Origin: Chloroflexota bacterium
GTDB taxonomy: Bacteria; Chloroflexota; Dehalococcoidia; Lucifugimonadales; Australimonadaceae
Assembly (NCBI GenBank): GCA_028874795.1
Contig: JAPPHT010000070.1
Location: 127,058 to 191,057, forward strand
Direction: 5' to 3'
Length of the DNA: 64,000 nt
Notes under the pieces: generated by a model
Seen by the model: only the letters and a program-made list of their open reading frames with translations
Databases searched by the model: none
What the model was told of the DNA's origin: nothing
Made by a program: the position numbers and the translations under genes
Shown here: piece by piece, positions 6,907 through 17,333 of the stretch
Position numbering within the stretch: the first letter of the stretch is position 1
Layout of the letters: the number at the start of each line of letters is the position of its first letter

Positions 6907-7578
6907 ATGTACGTCATCGTCGTAGGCGCAGGCAAGATCGGCTTCTACCTCACCCGTGAGCTCCTCTCCGCCAGTCATGAGGTGGCGCTCATAGAACGCG
7001 ATGCTCTCGTGAGCGCAGTCGCAGCCGAGGAGTTCGGCTCCATCGTCATCACCAGCGACGGCACCGAGCCCACCGTGCTCGGCGAAGCCGGGGCGGAACG
7101 TTGCGACATCCTCATCTCCACAAGCGGCCAGGACGCGACCAACCTGACCGCGTGTCAGGTGGCCAAGTATTCGTTCAAGGTCCCCAAGACGATGGCGGTA
7201 GTCACCGACCCGGACCACGTGCCCCTTTTCCGCGCACTGGGTGTCGATGTCACGATCAGCACCACCGAGCTCATCCTCTCGCACGTCGAAGAGGAGCTCA
7301 CCGGCGGGCCCTTCGTGCACGTGCTGCCGCTCCGCGGCGCGACGAGCGGCATCGTCTCCATGCGTGTGCCAAGCGGTTCACCCGTGGTGGGTCAGCCCGT
7401 GTCGCGGATCAGGCTGCCGCAGGGCACCCTGCTGACCGCAGTGATCCACAAGAACGGTGAACTCAAGCCCGCCGTCAACGACCCCGAACTGGCGGCCGAC
7501 GACGCTATTGTCGCCATCACGCCCCCGGAGAAGGAAGACGAGTTGTGGCACGCGCTCACCGGAGAGGCGCGCCGATGA
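6907..7578 (+). CDS. RCK potassium-channel regulator (second full-length copy)
   Basis: The 223-aa protein has an RCK_N domain (VIVVGAGKIGFYLTREL, about residues 3-19; ALIERD after strand 2; ISTSGQDATNL) and an RCK_C domain (about 140-215, with GSPVVGQPVSRIRLPQGTLL, a typical TrkA-C pattern, and DDAIVAITPPE). It is the third RCK protein of the operon and its stop overlaps the ATG of pheA (ATGA), so the amino-acid gene is translationally coupled to the K+ genes. Confidence 0.9.
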   Translation: MYVIVVGAGKIGFYLTRELLSASHEVALIERDALVSAVAAEEFGSIVITSDGTEPTVLGEAGAERCDILISTSGQDATNLTACQVAKYSFKVPKTMAVVTDPDHVPLFRALGVDVTISTTELILSHVEEELTGGPFVHVLPLRGATSGIVSMRVPSGSPVVGQPVSRIRLPQGTLLTAVIHKNGELKPAVNDPELAADDAIVAITPPEKEDELWHALTGEARR

Positions 7579-8723
7579 AGATCGCCTATCTGGGACCGCA
7601 GGGGACCTTCTCCGAGCAGGCAGCGCTCGAATATGCGCACGACGCGGAACTCGTCGCCTACCGGTCCATCACCGCGTCGGCCACGTCCGTCCTCCAGGGT
7701 GAAGCGGACGAGGCGGTCTGTCCTATCGAGAACAGCTACCAGGGCGCCGTCACGGACACCCTGGACGTGTTGCTCCACGAGGAGGGTTTGCACATCCGCC
7801 AGGAACTGACCCTGGACATCGTGCACAACCTGATGGTGAACCCCGGGGTGGTATTGGCCGCGGTGAAACGCGTTTACTCGCACCCGCAGGCCCTGGGCCA
7901 GTGCCGGAGATACCTGGAACAGCACCTGCCGAACGCTGAGCTGGCTGCATCGCTCAGCACGGCGGAAGCTGTCGAACAGGCGATGGCCTCGGACGTGCCC
8001 GCCGCCGCCATCGCCCCCAGCCGGTCTGCCGAGCTGTATGGAGCGCAGATCCTCGCTCCCGGCATCCAGGACGATGACAACAACGTCACCCGGTTCGTGG
8101 TGCTCGGCAGGAGCGACCACCCCCGGACCGGGAACGATCTCACCTCGGTGGCGATGGCCTTCTCCCAGGACCGGCCCGGCCAGCTGTTCGGCGTGCTCAA
8201 GGAGTTCGCGGAGCGCAACATCAACCTCACCAAGATCGAGTCGCGCCCCACCCGGCTCGGGCTCGGCAAGTACTACTTCCTCATGGACATAGAGGGCCAC
8301 CGGGACGACCCCCTGCTGGAGGAAGTGCTGACCAACGTGGGCAGGAAGGCGTCGCTGCTCAAGGTATTCGGCTCGTACCCGCGCATGACCATCACACCCT
8401 ATCTCGCGGCGCTGGTACGCGAGACGGCCGCCCTGCGCGGCTATCGCTCGCGGGAGCAGGTGGTCCGTGCCGGCACGGAGGTAGACGTGCTCCTGCAGGC
8501 AGGAGGCGCCGAGACAGGGGTTGAGATCCGGGCAACGTCGTCCATAGCGGACGTTCGCGCGACAGCGGAGTCGTTCAGGGAGGCAGGGCTGACGCAGGCG
8601 ATATTCGTCTTCGCCGACCCCCAGGTGGCTGAGCAGGCACGTGCCGCAGCTGTCGAATGGCCGGAGGAACTCGCCGCGACGGCTGTCTTCACGACCGCCG
8701 AGCACATCGGCGAACTGTTGTAG
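7575..8723 (+). CDS. pheA: Prephenate dehydratase with ACT domain and C-terminal extension
   Basis: The enzyme converts prephenate to phenylpyruvate in phenylalanine synthesis. Of its 382 aa, residues 1-180 are the dehydratase domain (YLGPQGTFSEQAA; PIENSYQGAV; catalytic NVTRFVVLG near 176). Residues about 190-270 are the Phe-binding ACT domain (GQLFGVLKEFAERNINLTKI then ESRP). Monofunctional enzymes usually end near 280 aa; here about 105 more residues follow. That tail contains EVDVLL (about 302-307) and GVEIRATSS (about 315-323), which resembles a PD-(D/E)xK-type core with Arg for Lys; this is a guess at fold only. The ATG at 7575 overlaps the preceding stop and has GGAGAGG upstream. The start gives a canonical N-terminus. 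Confidence 0.92.
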   Translation: MKIAYLGPQGTFSEQAALEYAHDAELVAYRSITASATSVLQGEADEAVCPIENSYQGAVTDTLDVLLHEEGLHIRQELTLDIVHNLMVNPGVVLAAVKRVYSHPQALGQCRRYLEQHLPNAELAASLSTAEAVEQAMASDVPAAAIAPSRSAELYGAQILAPGIQDDDNNVTRFVVLGRSDHPRTGNDLTSVAMAFSQDRPGQLFGVLKEFAERNINLTKIESRPTRLGLGKYYFLMDIEGHRDDPLLEEVLTNVGRKASLLKVFGSYPRMTITPYLAALVRETAALRGYRSREQVVRAGTEVDVLLQAGGAETGVEIRATSSIADVRATAESFREAGLTQAIFVFADPQVAEQARAAAVEWPEELAATAVFTTAEHIGELL

Positions 8724-8731
8724 CCGCGACG

Positions 8732-9076
8732 CTACTTCGCCTTACCGCGCAACCCGCCTACGAAGTTGATCAGTATGCCCAGCCCGCTTGCGAGCGATGC
8801 GGTGCTCCCCTCGGCAGCCGGGGAGGACACGTAGTTCAACACGGCGCCGGACGCCCTGTTCACGTTGTCCAACGTATCGTTGACCGTATCGACCGTCCTG
8901 GTCATCGAGCCGACCAGGCGCCGGACCGCCTTGAGCAGCAGGAAGGCGACAACCACCAGAACGAGCAGGACAAGGATACCCACCAGCAGGTAGGCGCTGA
9001 CGAGGATGTCGCGTATCAGCGTTACCGTCTCTTGGTCAAACAAGGTTCTTCTCCCTGCCTCTGCGGGCTCTTCCAT
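8732..9076 (-). CDS. Small single-span membrane protein, unknown function
   Basis: The 114-aa protein has one strong transmembrane segment (about residues 28-50, leucine/valine-rich, ending before KAVRRL). A helical stretch with a heptad-like pattern follows (VDTVNDTLDNVNRA), then a Gly-rich hydrophobic tail ending in basic residues. It superficially resembles DUF948-like envelope proteins, but I do not recognise it firmly. It is convergent with pheA and 66 nt downstream of the large glycosyltransferase on the same strand, with its own candidate promoter. Confidence 0.65.
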   Translation of the reverse strand: MEEPAEAGRRTLFDQETVTLIRDILVSAYLLVGILVLLVLVVVAFLLLKAVRRLVGSMTRTVDTVNDTLDNVNRASGAVLNYVSSPAAEGSTASLASGLGILINFVGGLRGKAK

Positions 9077-9105
9077 CGCTGCGCGTCTTCGCGCACGGAT
9101 GCATC

Positions 9106-9111
9106 ATTCTA
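9106..9111 (-). promoter_or_regulatory. Candidate -10 box for the small membrane protein
   Basis: TAGAAT on the minus strand, 29 nt upstream of the start codon, matches the recurrent -10 in this window. No -35 was found. A 5-bp hairpin (GCGCG/CGCGC, about 9081-9094) lies in the short leader. Confidence 0.35.
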
Positions 9112-9142
9112 CCGTTGCCTGCCGCGTCTCCGCACCGCCACG

Positions 9143-12100
9143 TCACACCCCGGACTCCAGCACACGATAGACCGTGACCTCCTGGTTGGCAAAGAACACC
9201 TCCAGTGAAGAGCCCACCATCGCATCGAACTTGTCCAGCCCCGCGCCGGGGAAGTACACGCGTTCCGTGGGCCCAACGTAGATGTACTCGACGTCGTACT
9301 TCGACGCGATGGAGAGGAACAGGCCTTCGCTCTCCGTCTCGTACATGAGGCGGACGTCACTGAGGCGTGCGTTCACCGTAGCGGGTTCCGCCCCACCCGC
9401 GCCCCGCTGCTGCATCTGGTGCCACGGCCAACCAACCACGACGGGCAGACCCGCGTACTTGGCCACCCGGGGAGGCCAGCGGTAAGAATGATTGGCGACC
9501 CCTTCCAGGAATACGGGCGAGCCCTCCACGTTCGCCCGGATGAAGTCGATGGCCTCGGAATCGTATGCCAACGCGTACCTGGTCTCCGGTAACCCGTTGT
9601 ACGGCTCAGCCGGGTCGCCATACACCGCCGACGCCTGGTATGCACGGCCGTCCAGCGTCACCCCCGCAGAGGTATCGAAACGGTCCGCCAGGCGCGCACG
9701 CGTGCCCAGCACGGGGAAGACGGCGCTCGCGAGGACCAGAAACGCGAGCATGCCAAGCCAGACCCTCCCTCCTCTGGTGTGCAGGCGGACCGCTCCCGAC
9801 ACCCAGATCTGCCACAGTCCGACGCCTCCGACGAGGCCGAACAGCACCCAGGCATTCAGATACAGCTTGAACACCGTGTTCATCCGGTCGATGTCGTTCT
9901 CCACGGTGACGAAGTCCACTCCGACGCCGATCCCCAGCGCGAGGATGAGCATGGCCAGCAACAGCATCTGCACAGGCGCCGTGCGCTCGTTCCGCCTGAC
10001 AAGCCAGGCCAACAGGACCCCAGCCGCTCCGAGGATGAACAGCGACAGGAGCGCGGCCGTCAACCATTGGCGCGCTGACTCCACTGCGACCAACAAGCCG
10101 AGCGCGACGACCAGCAGCACTGCGGCGCGGCGCAACCGGGCGCCGCTCAGCCAAGCCTCGGCGATCTCCGCGAAGGGACGCTCCTGACGCAGGCCCGGAA
10201 GGCGTTGCCTCGCCTCGAACACCAACCAGGAGAGTGTGGCGAACAGCAGGAGCGCGTGAATGGCAAGGTAATGCCACAGTACCGTGCGCCACTGGCTCAT
10301 CTTCACGCCCGTCGACGGCACCTCGTAGTGCTGGTGGAATGGCAGCCACGCCGCGTAGAGGACAACCCAGAAGAACGCAGCCAACAGCAACCCGATCCCA
10401 ACTGTCGCGATCTTCGGCGCTCCGCCTCGTACGAACAGCGCGATGGCTATGGCGGCGAACCCCAGCAACAGGTAAGCGGGCGTCTCCCAGGTGTTGATCG
10501 CGGCGAACGCCCCCACAACGAACCCGAGCCCCGCGAGCGCGGGCAGCAGTTTCCGCGTCGGGACCGCCTTCCGGGCGCCCAGGACGATGTTCGCCACGAG
10601 TCCGATTGCCAGGACCTGGTACGGAAGCGATATGAGGTGGGCGTGCAGGTCGCCGAAGAGGAACGTCCAGAAGGGGAACTCGTTGATCGCCGTCTGGCCC
10701 GGCATCAGCCGGCTGCTGCGCCAGAAGTCGAAATGCCCGAAGTGTTCCCCGGTAACGCTCCGCCATGCGGCCTGCAGCAGCTGCGCCGCCCCATCGACGT
10801 TCGCCAGGACCGTCACCAGGAGCGCCGCGGCGACCCCGGCCCAGATAGGACTCCGGAAACGCGCCATCTGCATGTTCCGCTGGCGCAGCGTCTCCGCAAG
10901 GTTGAACCCCACGCTGAACGCGCCCATCAGTGTGAACGCGAAGAGCATCGGCAGCGCAAGGTTATAGGCGACCTCCGGCACGATGCCGGTCAGCCGTATC
11001 AGGGCCGCCACCGGCACGAAGCCGTAGTAGTAGTAGTTGATGAAACCTCCCGCGTACCACGGGTCGTAGGGAGGAAACGTCGACGACTTCACGACGGCGA
11101 TGAGGTAGGACATCTCCATCGGCTTCTCGCCGCCGCGCCAGGCGTGCCACAGGTCCGGGTTCGCGGCGCGCACGAGTACGAACGCAACGTAGGCCGCGAT
11201 GAACACCGTCTCCACTGTGGCGATGTATTTCCAATGACGCTTCGCCAGCGCGATGAGCCAGCGGTTCCGGTACAGCAGCACCGCAGACACCACCGCCAGC
11301 AGCAGTACCGCGAGCGCCACGCTGGCGCGGGAGAACGTCCACAGCCCGACGCTTGCCCCCATCCACACCAGCCACGAGACCAGAAGCGCGCCCAGCGGCT
11401 TGGCGAGCACGATCCCCCTGTCCGGCAGCCAGCGCATCAGTCTCACGGCAAGCGGGAGGGCAGCGAGAAAGACGACTTCGATGGCCAGCAGCCAGACGAG
11501 CCAGGGCGCCCAGGAGTTCACCCCCCCCTCGTCGAAGATGTCTGTCCACGTGCCGCCCGCCTGCTGGACGGCACGGTCCTCTTCGCTCAACAACGCCCGT
11601 TCAGGAGCCTCTCTCGCGATGCCCGCGAACATGATCCCGCTGATCTCTGCTTCGCTGAGCCGCTCCACGTTCCGCCACACCAGCGCGAGCGGGTGGTCGT
11701 AGTTGACGGCGTTCTCGTCCGCGTAACCGAGTTGAAGGGCGAGCCCACCGGCATCCACGCCCGGAACGCCCTCAGGGCGTTCCATCCCCGCCGCGGTGAA
11801 CGGGTCGTGCACGAAGGACACCCCTGCGAGGGTCGGATAGCGAGCGAAGCCACGCACCAGTTCGAACCCGAGTTCGCCGGAGAAGAGCGCTCGGTAGTAC
11901 GCGGCGCTGTAGGGATACCGCTCCGGCACCCGCGTGATGCTTCCCCATGGCCGGTTGCTGTACGACATGATGTAGTCGGCGTTCGCGACCTGGGAGGCCA
12001 CCACTCCCACCTTCTGCGGTGTGTCTCCCTCATGCACGTGCAGCAGGTCCACGTTGAACCGCCCCAGGTCGGGGAAGCCCTCGTCCCAGTGGTTGTCCGT

Positions 12101-13582
12101 GAGAACGTTCGCTCCCTGCGGGACGTTCTCATTCACCCAGGCTGACGCCTGTACGCCGGGATGGTCCTCGAAGTAGATGGAGGCGAAAGCGAACGCGTAG
12201 AAGGCAGTCGACACGACGACGATCGCCATCAGGGCCTGAACGCCACGGACCCAGGCGGTCCCTCGCTGTCGTGCGGACCGGTACGCCTCCACCAGCCAGT
12301 GGCTCCCGAGCAGCACGAGGATGGGGAGCACCGGGCCGACGTAGCGCAGGAACTTCACCTCGAACACCGGCACGATGCTGCCCAGGAGCGCGACTACCCA
12401 CGCTATGAGAAGCCACTCGCCGATGCGCGGGCGACGGAACGCCATGATGAGCGCGGCCGCAAGCCCGCCCCAGGCGAGGACTCCCAGCGGCAGGCCCAGG
12501 GCCCACACCGCCGTTTGCCGCAGTTCGTACAGTCCGTTCTGCGGGATGCCGACGTACTGGAGCGTGTAGGGGACAGTCCCGGCGGTACGAGCGACCATCA
12601 CCTCCCAGCCGAGGTCTGCCACGTACTCCCGGTAGTCCAGCAGGGCATACGGCTGCAGCACGATGAAGGTCGCCAGCGCTGCGCCGAACGCGAACACGGC
12701 CGGGCGCACGAACGGTTGGACCAGCGCGCCGCCCCTGTGTCCGGCTTGCCACCGCGGCCACAGGAGCGCGGCGTAGGTGAGGGCTACGGGGGCAAGTATC
12801 GGAAGGCTGCTGCCACGGAACGCGAACGTCATGCCGATGACGAGGCCGAGGACCACGTGGTCCCGCAGGCGGCCCCGCTCCAGCACGTTCAGCATCCACC
12901 AGAAGGCGACGAGCGCGAGCAGCACAACGAACGACTCGGGCCGGTAGAAGTGCGTCACCTGGATGTTGAAGACCGTGAAGGCGCCGAGGACGGCGGCCAG
13001 CAGGCCGGCGCCCGACCCGAACAGACGCCTGCCCAGGAAGAATAGCACCAGGACCGACGCCGTATCCGTGACCGCCGCGAGGGCCCTCCCCGCCGATGCC
13101 AGGTCCTGCAGGCGCACCTGGTCCATGAACGGCTCGATCAGGAATCGGACGCCGACCAGCAGGTAGATGATGATGGAGCCAAGAGGGAACCAGTGCGGAT
13201 TGAGCGGGCTGGTGTCCTTGTTGAACAGGGTGCCGATGCCCGGGAACCCCGGTTCGTCCTGCGGGAAGTCCCGGTTCTGGCACGAGCTCCATCCCGGAGC
13301 TTCCGCCAGCACGCGGTACATGCAGTCCGCGCGCAGGTAGATCGAACGTTCGTCGGGGTGGTAGAGGTTGCCGCCGTCCCAGTCGAGGCCGTTCATCCGC
13401 AACCCGAGGGCGGCGATGAGGACGACCACGAGGACGAAGACCCACGCGGGTATGGCCCTGAGCCACCCGCGCACCAGCGCGAGTTCAGCAGCGACGCTCG
13501 AGGTCCGGTCCTGCGGCTCGGTTTCCGCGGCGCTGGGCTGGGGAGGCAGCGCGTCGGTCGCCATGGTGTTCACGAAGGGCAT
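9143..13582 (-). CDS. Giant membrane glycosyltransferase: GT39/PMT_2-like half fused to DUF2298 (YYY) half
   Basis: This 1,479-aa multi-spanning protein appears to be two lipid-linked-sugar glycosyltransferase-like units in one chain. Residues about 40-560 resemble the PMT/ArnT (GT-C) superfamily: a loop with an acidic residue after TM1 (WDGGNLYHPDERS), then about ten TM segments. After a linker, residues about 700-1479 match the DUF2298 'Chlor_Arch_YYY' family, with FINYYYYGFVPVAALIRLTG and INEFPFWTFLFGDLHAHLISLP. Substrate and product are unknown; cell-envelope glycosylation is inferred. The first ATG (13582) lies inside a repeat hairpin; an ATG six codons later (13564, MATDAL) is an equally good start. 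No Shine-Dalgarno is seen at either. No frame interruption was seen between the halves. Confidence 0.85.
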   Translation of the reverse strand: MPFVNTMATDALPPQPSAAETEPQDRTSSVAAELALVRGWLRAIPAWVFVLVVVLIAALGLRMNGLDWDGGNLYHPDERSIYLRADCMYRVLAEAPGWSSCQNRDFPQDEPGFPGIGTLFNKDTSPLNPHWFPLGSIIIYLLVGVRFLIEPFMDQVRLQDLASAGRALAAVTDTASVLVLFFLGRRLFGSGAGLLAAVLGAFTVFNIQVTHFYRPESFVVLLALVAFWWMLNVLERGRLRDHVVLGLVIGMTFAFRGSSLPILAPVALTYAALLWPRWQAGHRGGALVQPFVRPAVFAFGAALATFIVLQPYALLDYREYVADLGWEVMVARTAGTVPYTLQYVGIPQNGLYELRQTAVWALGLPLGVLAWGGLAAALIMAFRRPRIGEWLLIAWVVALLGSIVPVFEVKFLRYVGPVLPILVLLGSHWLVEAYRSARQRGTAWVRGVQALMAIVVVSTAFYAFAFASIYFEDHPGVQASAWVNENVPQGANVLTDNHWDEGFPDLGRFNVDLLHVHEGDTPQKVGVVASQVANADYIMSYSNRPWGSITRVPERYPYSAAYYRALFSGELGFELVRGFARYPTLAGVSFVHDPFTAAGMERPEGVPGVDAGGLALQLGYADENAVNYDHPLALVWRNVERLSEAEISGIMFAGIAREAPERALLSEEDRAVQQAGGTWTDIFDEGGVNSWAPWLVWLLAIEVVFLAALPLAVRLMRWLPDRGIVLAKPLGALLVSWLVWMGASVGLWTFSRASVALAVLLLAVVSAVLLYRNRWLIALAKRHWKYIATVETVFIAAYVAFVLVRAANPDLWHAWRGGEKPMEMSYLIAVVKSSTFPPYDPWYAGGFINYYYYGFVPVAALIRLTGIVPEVAYNLALPMLFAFTLMGAFSVGFNLAETLRQRNMQMARFRSPIWAGVAAALLVTVLANVDGAAQLLQAAWRSVTGEHFGHFDFWRSSRLMPGQTAINEFPFWTFLFGDLHAHLISLPYQVLAIGLVANIVLGARKAVPTRKLLPALAGLGFVVGAFAAINTWETPAYLLLGFAAIAIALFVRGGAPKIATVGIGLLLAAFFWVVLYAAWLPFHQHYEVPSTGVKMSQWRTVLWHYLAIHALLLFATLSWLVFEARQRLPGLRQERPFAEIAEAWLSGARLRRAAVLLVVALGLLVAVESARQWLTAALLSLFILGAAGVLLAWLVRRNERTAPVQMLLLAMLILALGIGVGVDFVTVENDIDRMNTVFKLYLNAWVLFGLVGGVGLWQIWVSGAVRLHTRGGRVWLGMLAFLVLASAVFPVLGTRARLADRFDTSAGVTLDGRAYQASAVYGDPAEPYNGLPETRYALAYDSEAIDFIRANVEGSPVFLEGVANHSYRWPPRVAKYAGLPVVVGWPWHQMQQRGAGGAEPATVNARLSDVRLMYETESEGLFLSIASKYDVEYIYVGPTERVYFPGAGLDKFDAMVGSSLEVFFANQEVTVYRVLESGV

Positions 13583-13653
13583 GCCGTGGACCTACGGCAT
13601 GAGGGGCGAGCCTATGCACCTGCGGTGCGCCGGCCCGGAACGCGTTGCCGCCC
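13580..13653. repeat. Hairpin repeat between gapA and the glycosyltransferase (family E)
   Basis: A perfect 8-bp inverted repeat pairs 13580-13587 with 13594-13601 (arms CATGCCGT/ACGGCATG), and a 5-bp one pairs 13616-13620 with 13624-13628 (GCACC/GGTGC). The first arm contains the start codon of the glycosyltransferase. The rest (CGGCCCGGAACGCGTTGCCG) looks like the tail of a dispersed repeat, but no second copy occurs in this window. Confidence 0.6.
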
Positions 13654-14667
13654 CTACAAGCCCCTCTCCGCAATCATGGCTGTCAGATCGGACGTGCGGC
13701 AGGAGTACCCCCACTCGTTGTCGTACCAGCCGAGCACCTTCACCATGCTCCCCTCCATCACCATGGTGGAGTCGGCGTCGAAGATGCAGCTGGCCGGGTT
13801 CATCTTGATGTCGCTGCTGACGATGGGGTCCTCGGTGTATTCGAGGATGCCGCTCAGCGGGCCCTCTGCGGCCTTGCGGAACGCCTCGTTCACCTCTTCC
13901 TTCGAGACGTCGCGTCCGACGTCGGCGACGAAGTCGGTGATTGAGCCCGTGGGCACGGGCACCCGCAGCGCCATGCCGTGCAACTTCCCGTTCAACTCAG
14001 GGATCACCACGCCGACGACCTTGGCGGCGCCGGTGCTGGTGGGGATGATGTTCTGCGCAGCCGCGCGGGCGCGGCGCATGTCCGAGTGCACCTGGTCCAG
14101 TATCTGCTGGTCATTCGTGTAGGCGTGCACCGTGGTCATCAGCCCATGCCGGATGCCGAACTCGTCGTTGAGCACCTTGATGAGCTGCGCCACACAGTTG
14201 GTGGTGCAGGACGCGTTGGAGAGGACGTGGTGGGCGTCGGGGTCGTATTCGTCGGCGTTCACGCCCAGCACGAGGGTCTTGTCCTCGCCGGTGGCGGGCG
14301 CGGAGATGATGACCTTCTTCGCCCCGGCCTCGATGTGGCCCGCGGCCTTCTCGCGCTGCGTGAAGATGCCGGTGGACTCGATGACGATGTCGACGCCCAG
14401 GTCGCCCCACGGCAGATCGGCGGGGTTGCGCTCCGAGAGCGACTTGATATGGCGTCCGTCCACCTCGATGCCGCCCTCCACGGCCTGCACGGCGCCGGGG
14501 TAGCGGCCGTAGTTCGTGTCGTACTTGAAGAGATGCGCGTTCGCCTGCGGCGCCGCAAGGTCGTTCACCGCGACCACTTCCAACTCGTCGGGATGCCGTT
14601 CCAACGTTGCCCGGAGCACCTGCCTGCCGATGCGCCCGAAGCCGTTGATGCCTATCCTCGTGCTCAT
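13654..14667 (-). CDS. gapA: Glyceraldehyde-3-phosphate dehydrogenase, type I
   Basis: The 337-aa glycolytic/gluconeogenic enzyme interconverts glyceraldehyde-3-phosphate and 1,3-bisphosphoglycerate. Seen: the NAD-binding [14 protein letters not shown] near the N-terminus, the catalytic Cys in [13 protein letters not shown] (about residue 152), the substrate-binding STGAAK, and the C-terminal [15 protein letters not shown]. Length and motifs are standard. It has a strong Shine-Dalgarno (AAGGAGGAG) and its own promoter. It appears monocistronic, because the glycosyltransferase downstream is separated by a hairpin repeat. Confidence 0.96.
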   Translation of the reverse strand: MSTRIGINGFGRIGRQVLRATLERHPDELEVVAVNDLAAPQANAHLFKYDTNYGRYPGAVQAVEGGIEVDGRHIKSLSERNPADLPWGDLGVDIVIESTGIFTQREKAAGHIEAGAKKVIISAPATGEDKTLVLGVNADEYDPDAHHVLSNASCTTNCVAQLIKVLNDEFGIRHGLMTTVHAYTNDQQILDQVHSDMRRARAAAQNIIPTSTGAAKVVGVVIPELNGKLHGMALRVPVPTGSITDFVADVGRDVSKEEVNEAFRKAAEGPLSGILEYTEDPIVSSDIKMNPASCIFDADSTMVMEGSMVKVLGWYDNEWGYSCRTSDLTAMIAERGL

Positions 14668-14689
14668 ACGCCTCTTTCTCCTCCTTGCA

Positions 14690-14742
14690 TGGCCTCATCC
14701 GCGAGGCCACTCAATGCTATAGACCGTTCGCCCGCACAACAA
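14690..14742 (-). promoter_or_regulatory. gapA promoter and 5' leader hairpin
   Basis: On the minus strand TTGTTG (14742-14737), a 17-nt spacer, then TAGCAT (14719-14714). The transcribed leader contains a perfect 7-bp hairpin (14690-14696 with 14703-14709, arms TGGCCTC/GAGGCCA) just upstream of the Shine-Dalgarno. Confidence 0.5.
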
Positions 14743-14759
14743 GATACGGCTCAGACGTG

Positions 14760-14990
14760 ACTGTTCAGAGCTGGTAAGTCGAACGCTCCCGTCGCATTGT
14801 CAGCGTTCTCTCGCATTGTCATTCCGAGCGGAGCCCGCGCTTTAGCGCGCGGAATCCTCTCGGGTATACGCCCCGCATTGCACCAACGCTCCCCCGAGAG
14901 ATGTTTCGACTGCGCCTCCGGCTCCGCTCAACATGACAAGGCCAAGCGCCGCCCGGTCAACAAGGGTCCCCCCGACTCCGAACAGTTACT
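14760..14990. repeat. Spacer with family D repeat
   Basis: About 14818-14865 carries family D: TCATTCCGAGCGGAGC, an inverted GCGCGCTTTAGCGCGC-like hairpin, then GGAATCCTCTCGGG. A second, opposed half (CCGAGAGATGTTTCGACTGC ... GCTCAACATGACAAGG) fills about 14892-14942. Related copies lie at 17450-17512 and 61945-61990. No gene is supported. Confidence 0.6.
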
Positions 14991-15452
14991 TCAGGCGGTA
15001 CGGCTTACGGTCTCGCTCGCCGGCTGCCATGCGTCGTTGTGGATGCTGTCGTCGATCCACTCCCGTAGCTCGATGCCGATGCCGTTGGGGTCGAGGATCT
15101 CCGCGCGCCAGCCGTTGAAGGACGACCCCGGCTTCGGCTGCTGCACGAACGTCACGCCGCGTTCGCGCAACCCGGCGGCGGTCGATTCCATGTCCTCCAC
15201 CGTGAGCGCGATCGCCTTGACGCCCATCCGGCCCACGTCCACCTCCTCGGAGGCGCGCTCCGCCGGCGCTGCGATGAGTTCGATCATCATCCCGCCGAGC
15301 GTGATACACGCCTGCTCGTGCACCGCGCCGTCCGGCCTCCGCGCCTCTGTGGTGCGCAGGTGGCGGAAGCCCAGCACGTCCGTGTAGAACGCAAGCGACT
15401 CCTGCAGGTCCTTCGCCCATACCTCCACGTGGTCCATGCCCATGATGCCCAT
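14991..15452 (-). CDS. VOC-family (glyoxalase-like) protein
   Basis: The 153-aa single-chain vicinal-oxygen-chelate protein has two beta-alpha-beta-beta-beta modules. The first begins GMDHVEVWAKDLQESLAFYTDVLGF (metal-ligand His about residue 8) and ends with Glu in MIELIAA. The second contains ALTVEDMESTAAGLRERGV and ends DPNGIGIELREW. The typical metal triad positions (His, Glu, Glu) appear present, though the usual second-module His is replaced (IALTV). Methylmalonyl-CoA epimerase or glyoxalase-like roles are possible; the substrate is unknown. It starts 3 nt after the eno stop, so it is the last gene of the SLOG-eno-VOC operon. Confidence 0.8.
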   Translation of the reverse strand: MGIMGMDHVEVWAKDLQESLAFYTDVLGFRHLRTTEARRPDGAVHEQACITLGGMMIELIAAPAERASEEVDVGRMGVKAIALTVEDMESTAAGLRERGVTFVQQPKPGSSFNGWRAEILDPNGIGIELREWIDDSIHNDAWQPASETVSRTA

Positions 15453-15455
15453 CGT

Positions 15456-17302
<1,847 letters not shown>

Positions 17303-17327
17303 CGCGATGGCCGCTGGGGCTGTTCCG

Positions 17328-17333
17328 ATTCTA
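17328..17333 (-). promoter_or_regulatory. -10 box of the SLOG-eno-VOC operon
   Basis: The minus strand reads TGATAGAATCGG, sharing GATAGAATCG with the boxes at 3749-3754 and 61833-61838. The predicted start is near 17321, giving a leader of about 19 nt. No -35 is evident. Confidence 0.45.

Noticed and set aside
10205..12145. 646-aa plus-strand ORF opposite the glycosyltransferase
   Set aside because: It is antisense to a well-supported membrane protein, and its Arg/His/Pro-rich composition is typical of a high-GC shadow frame.
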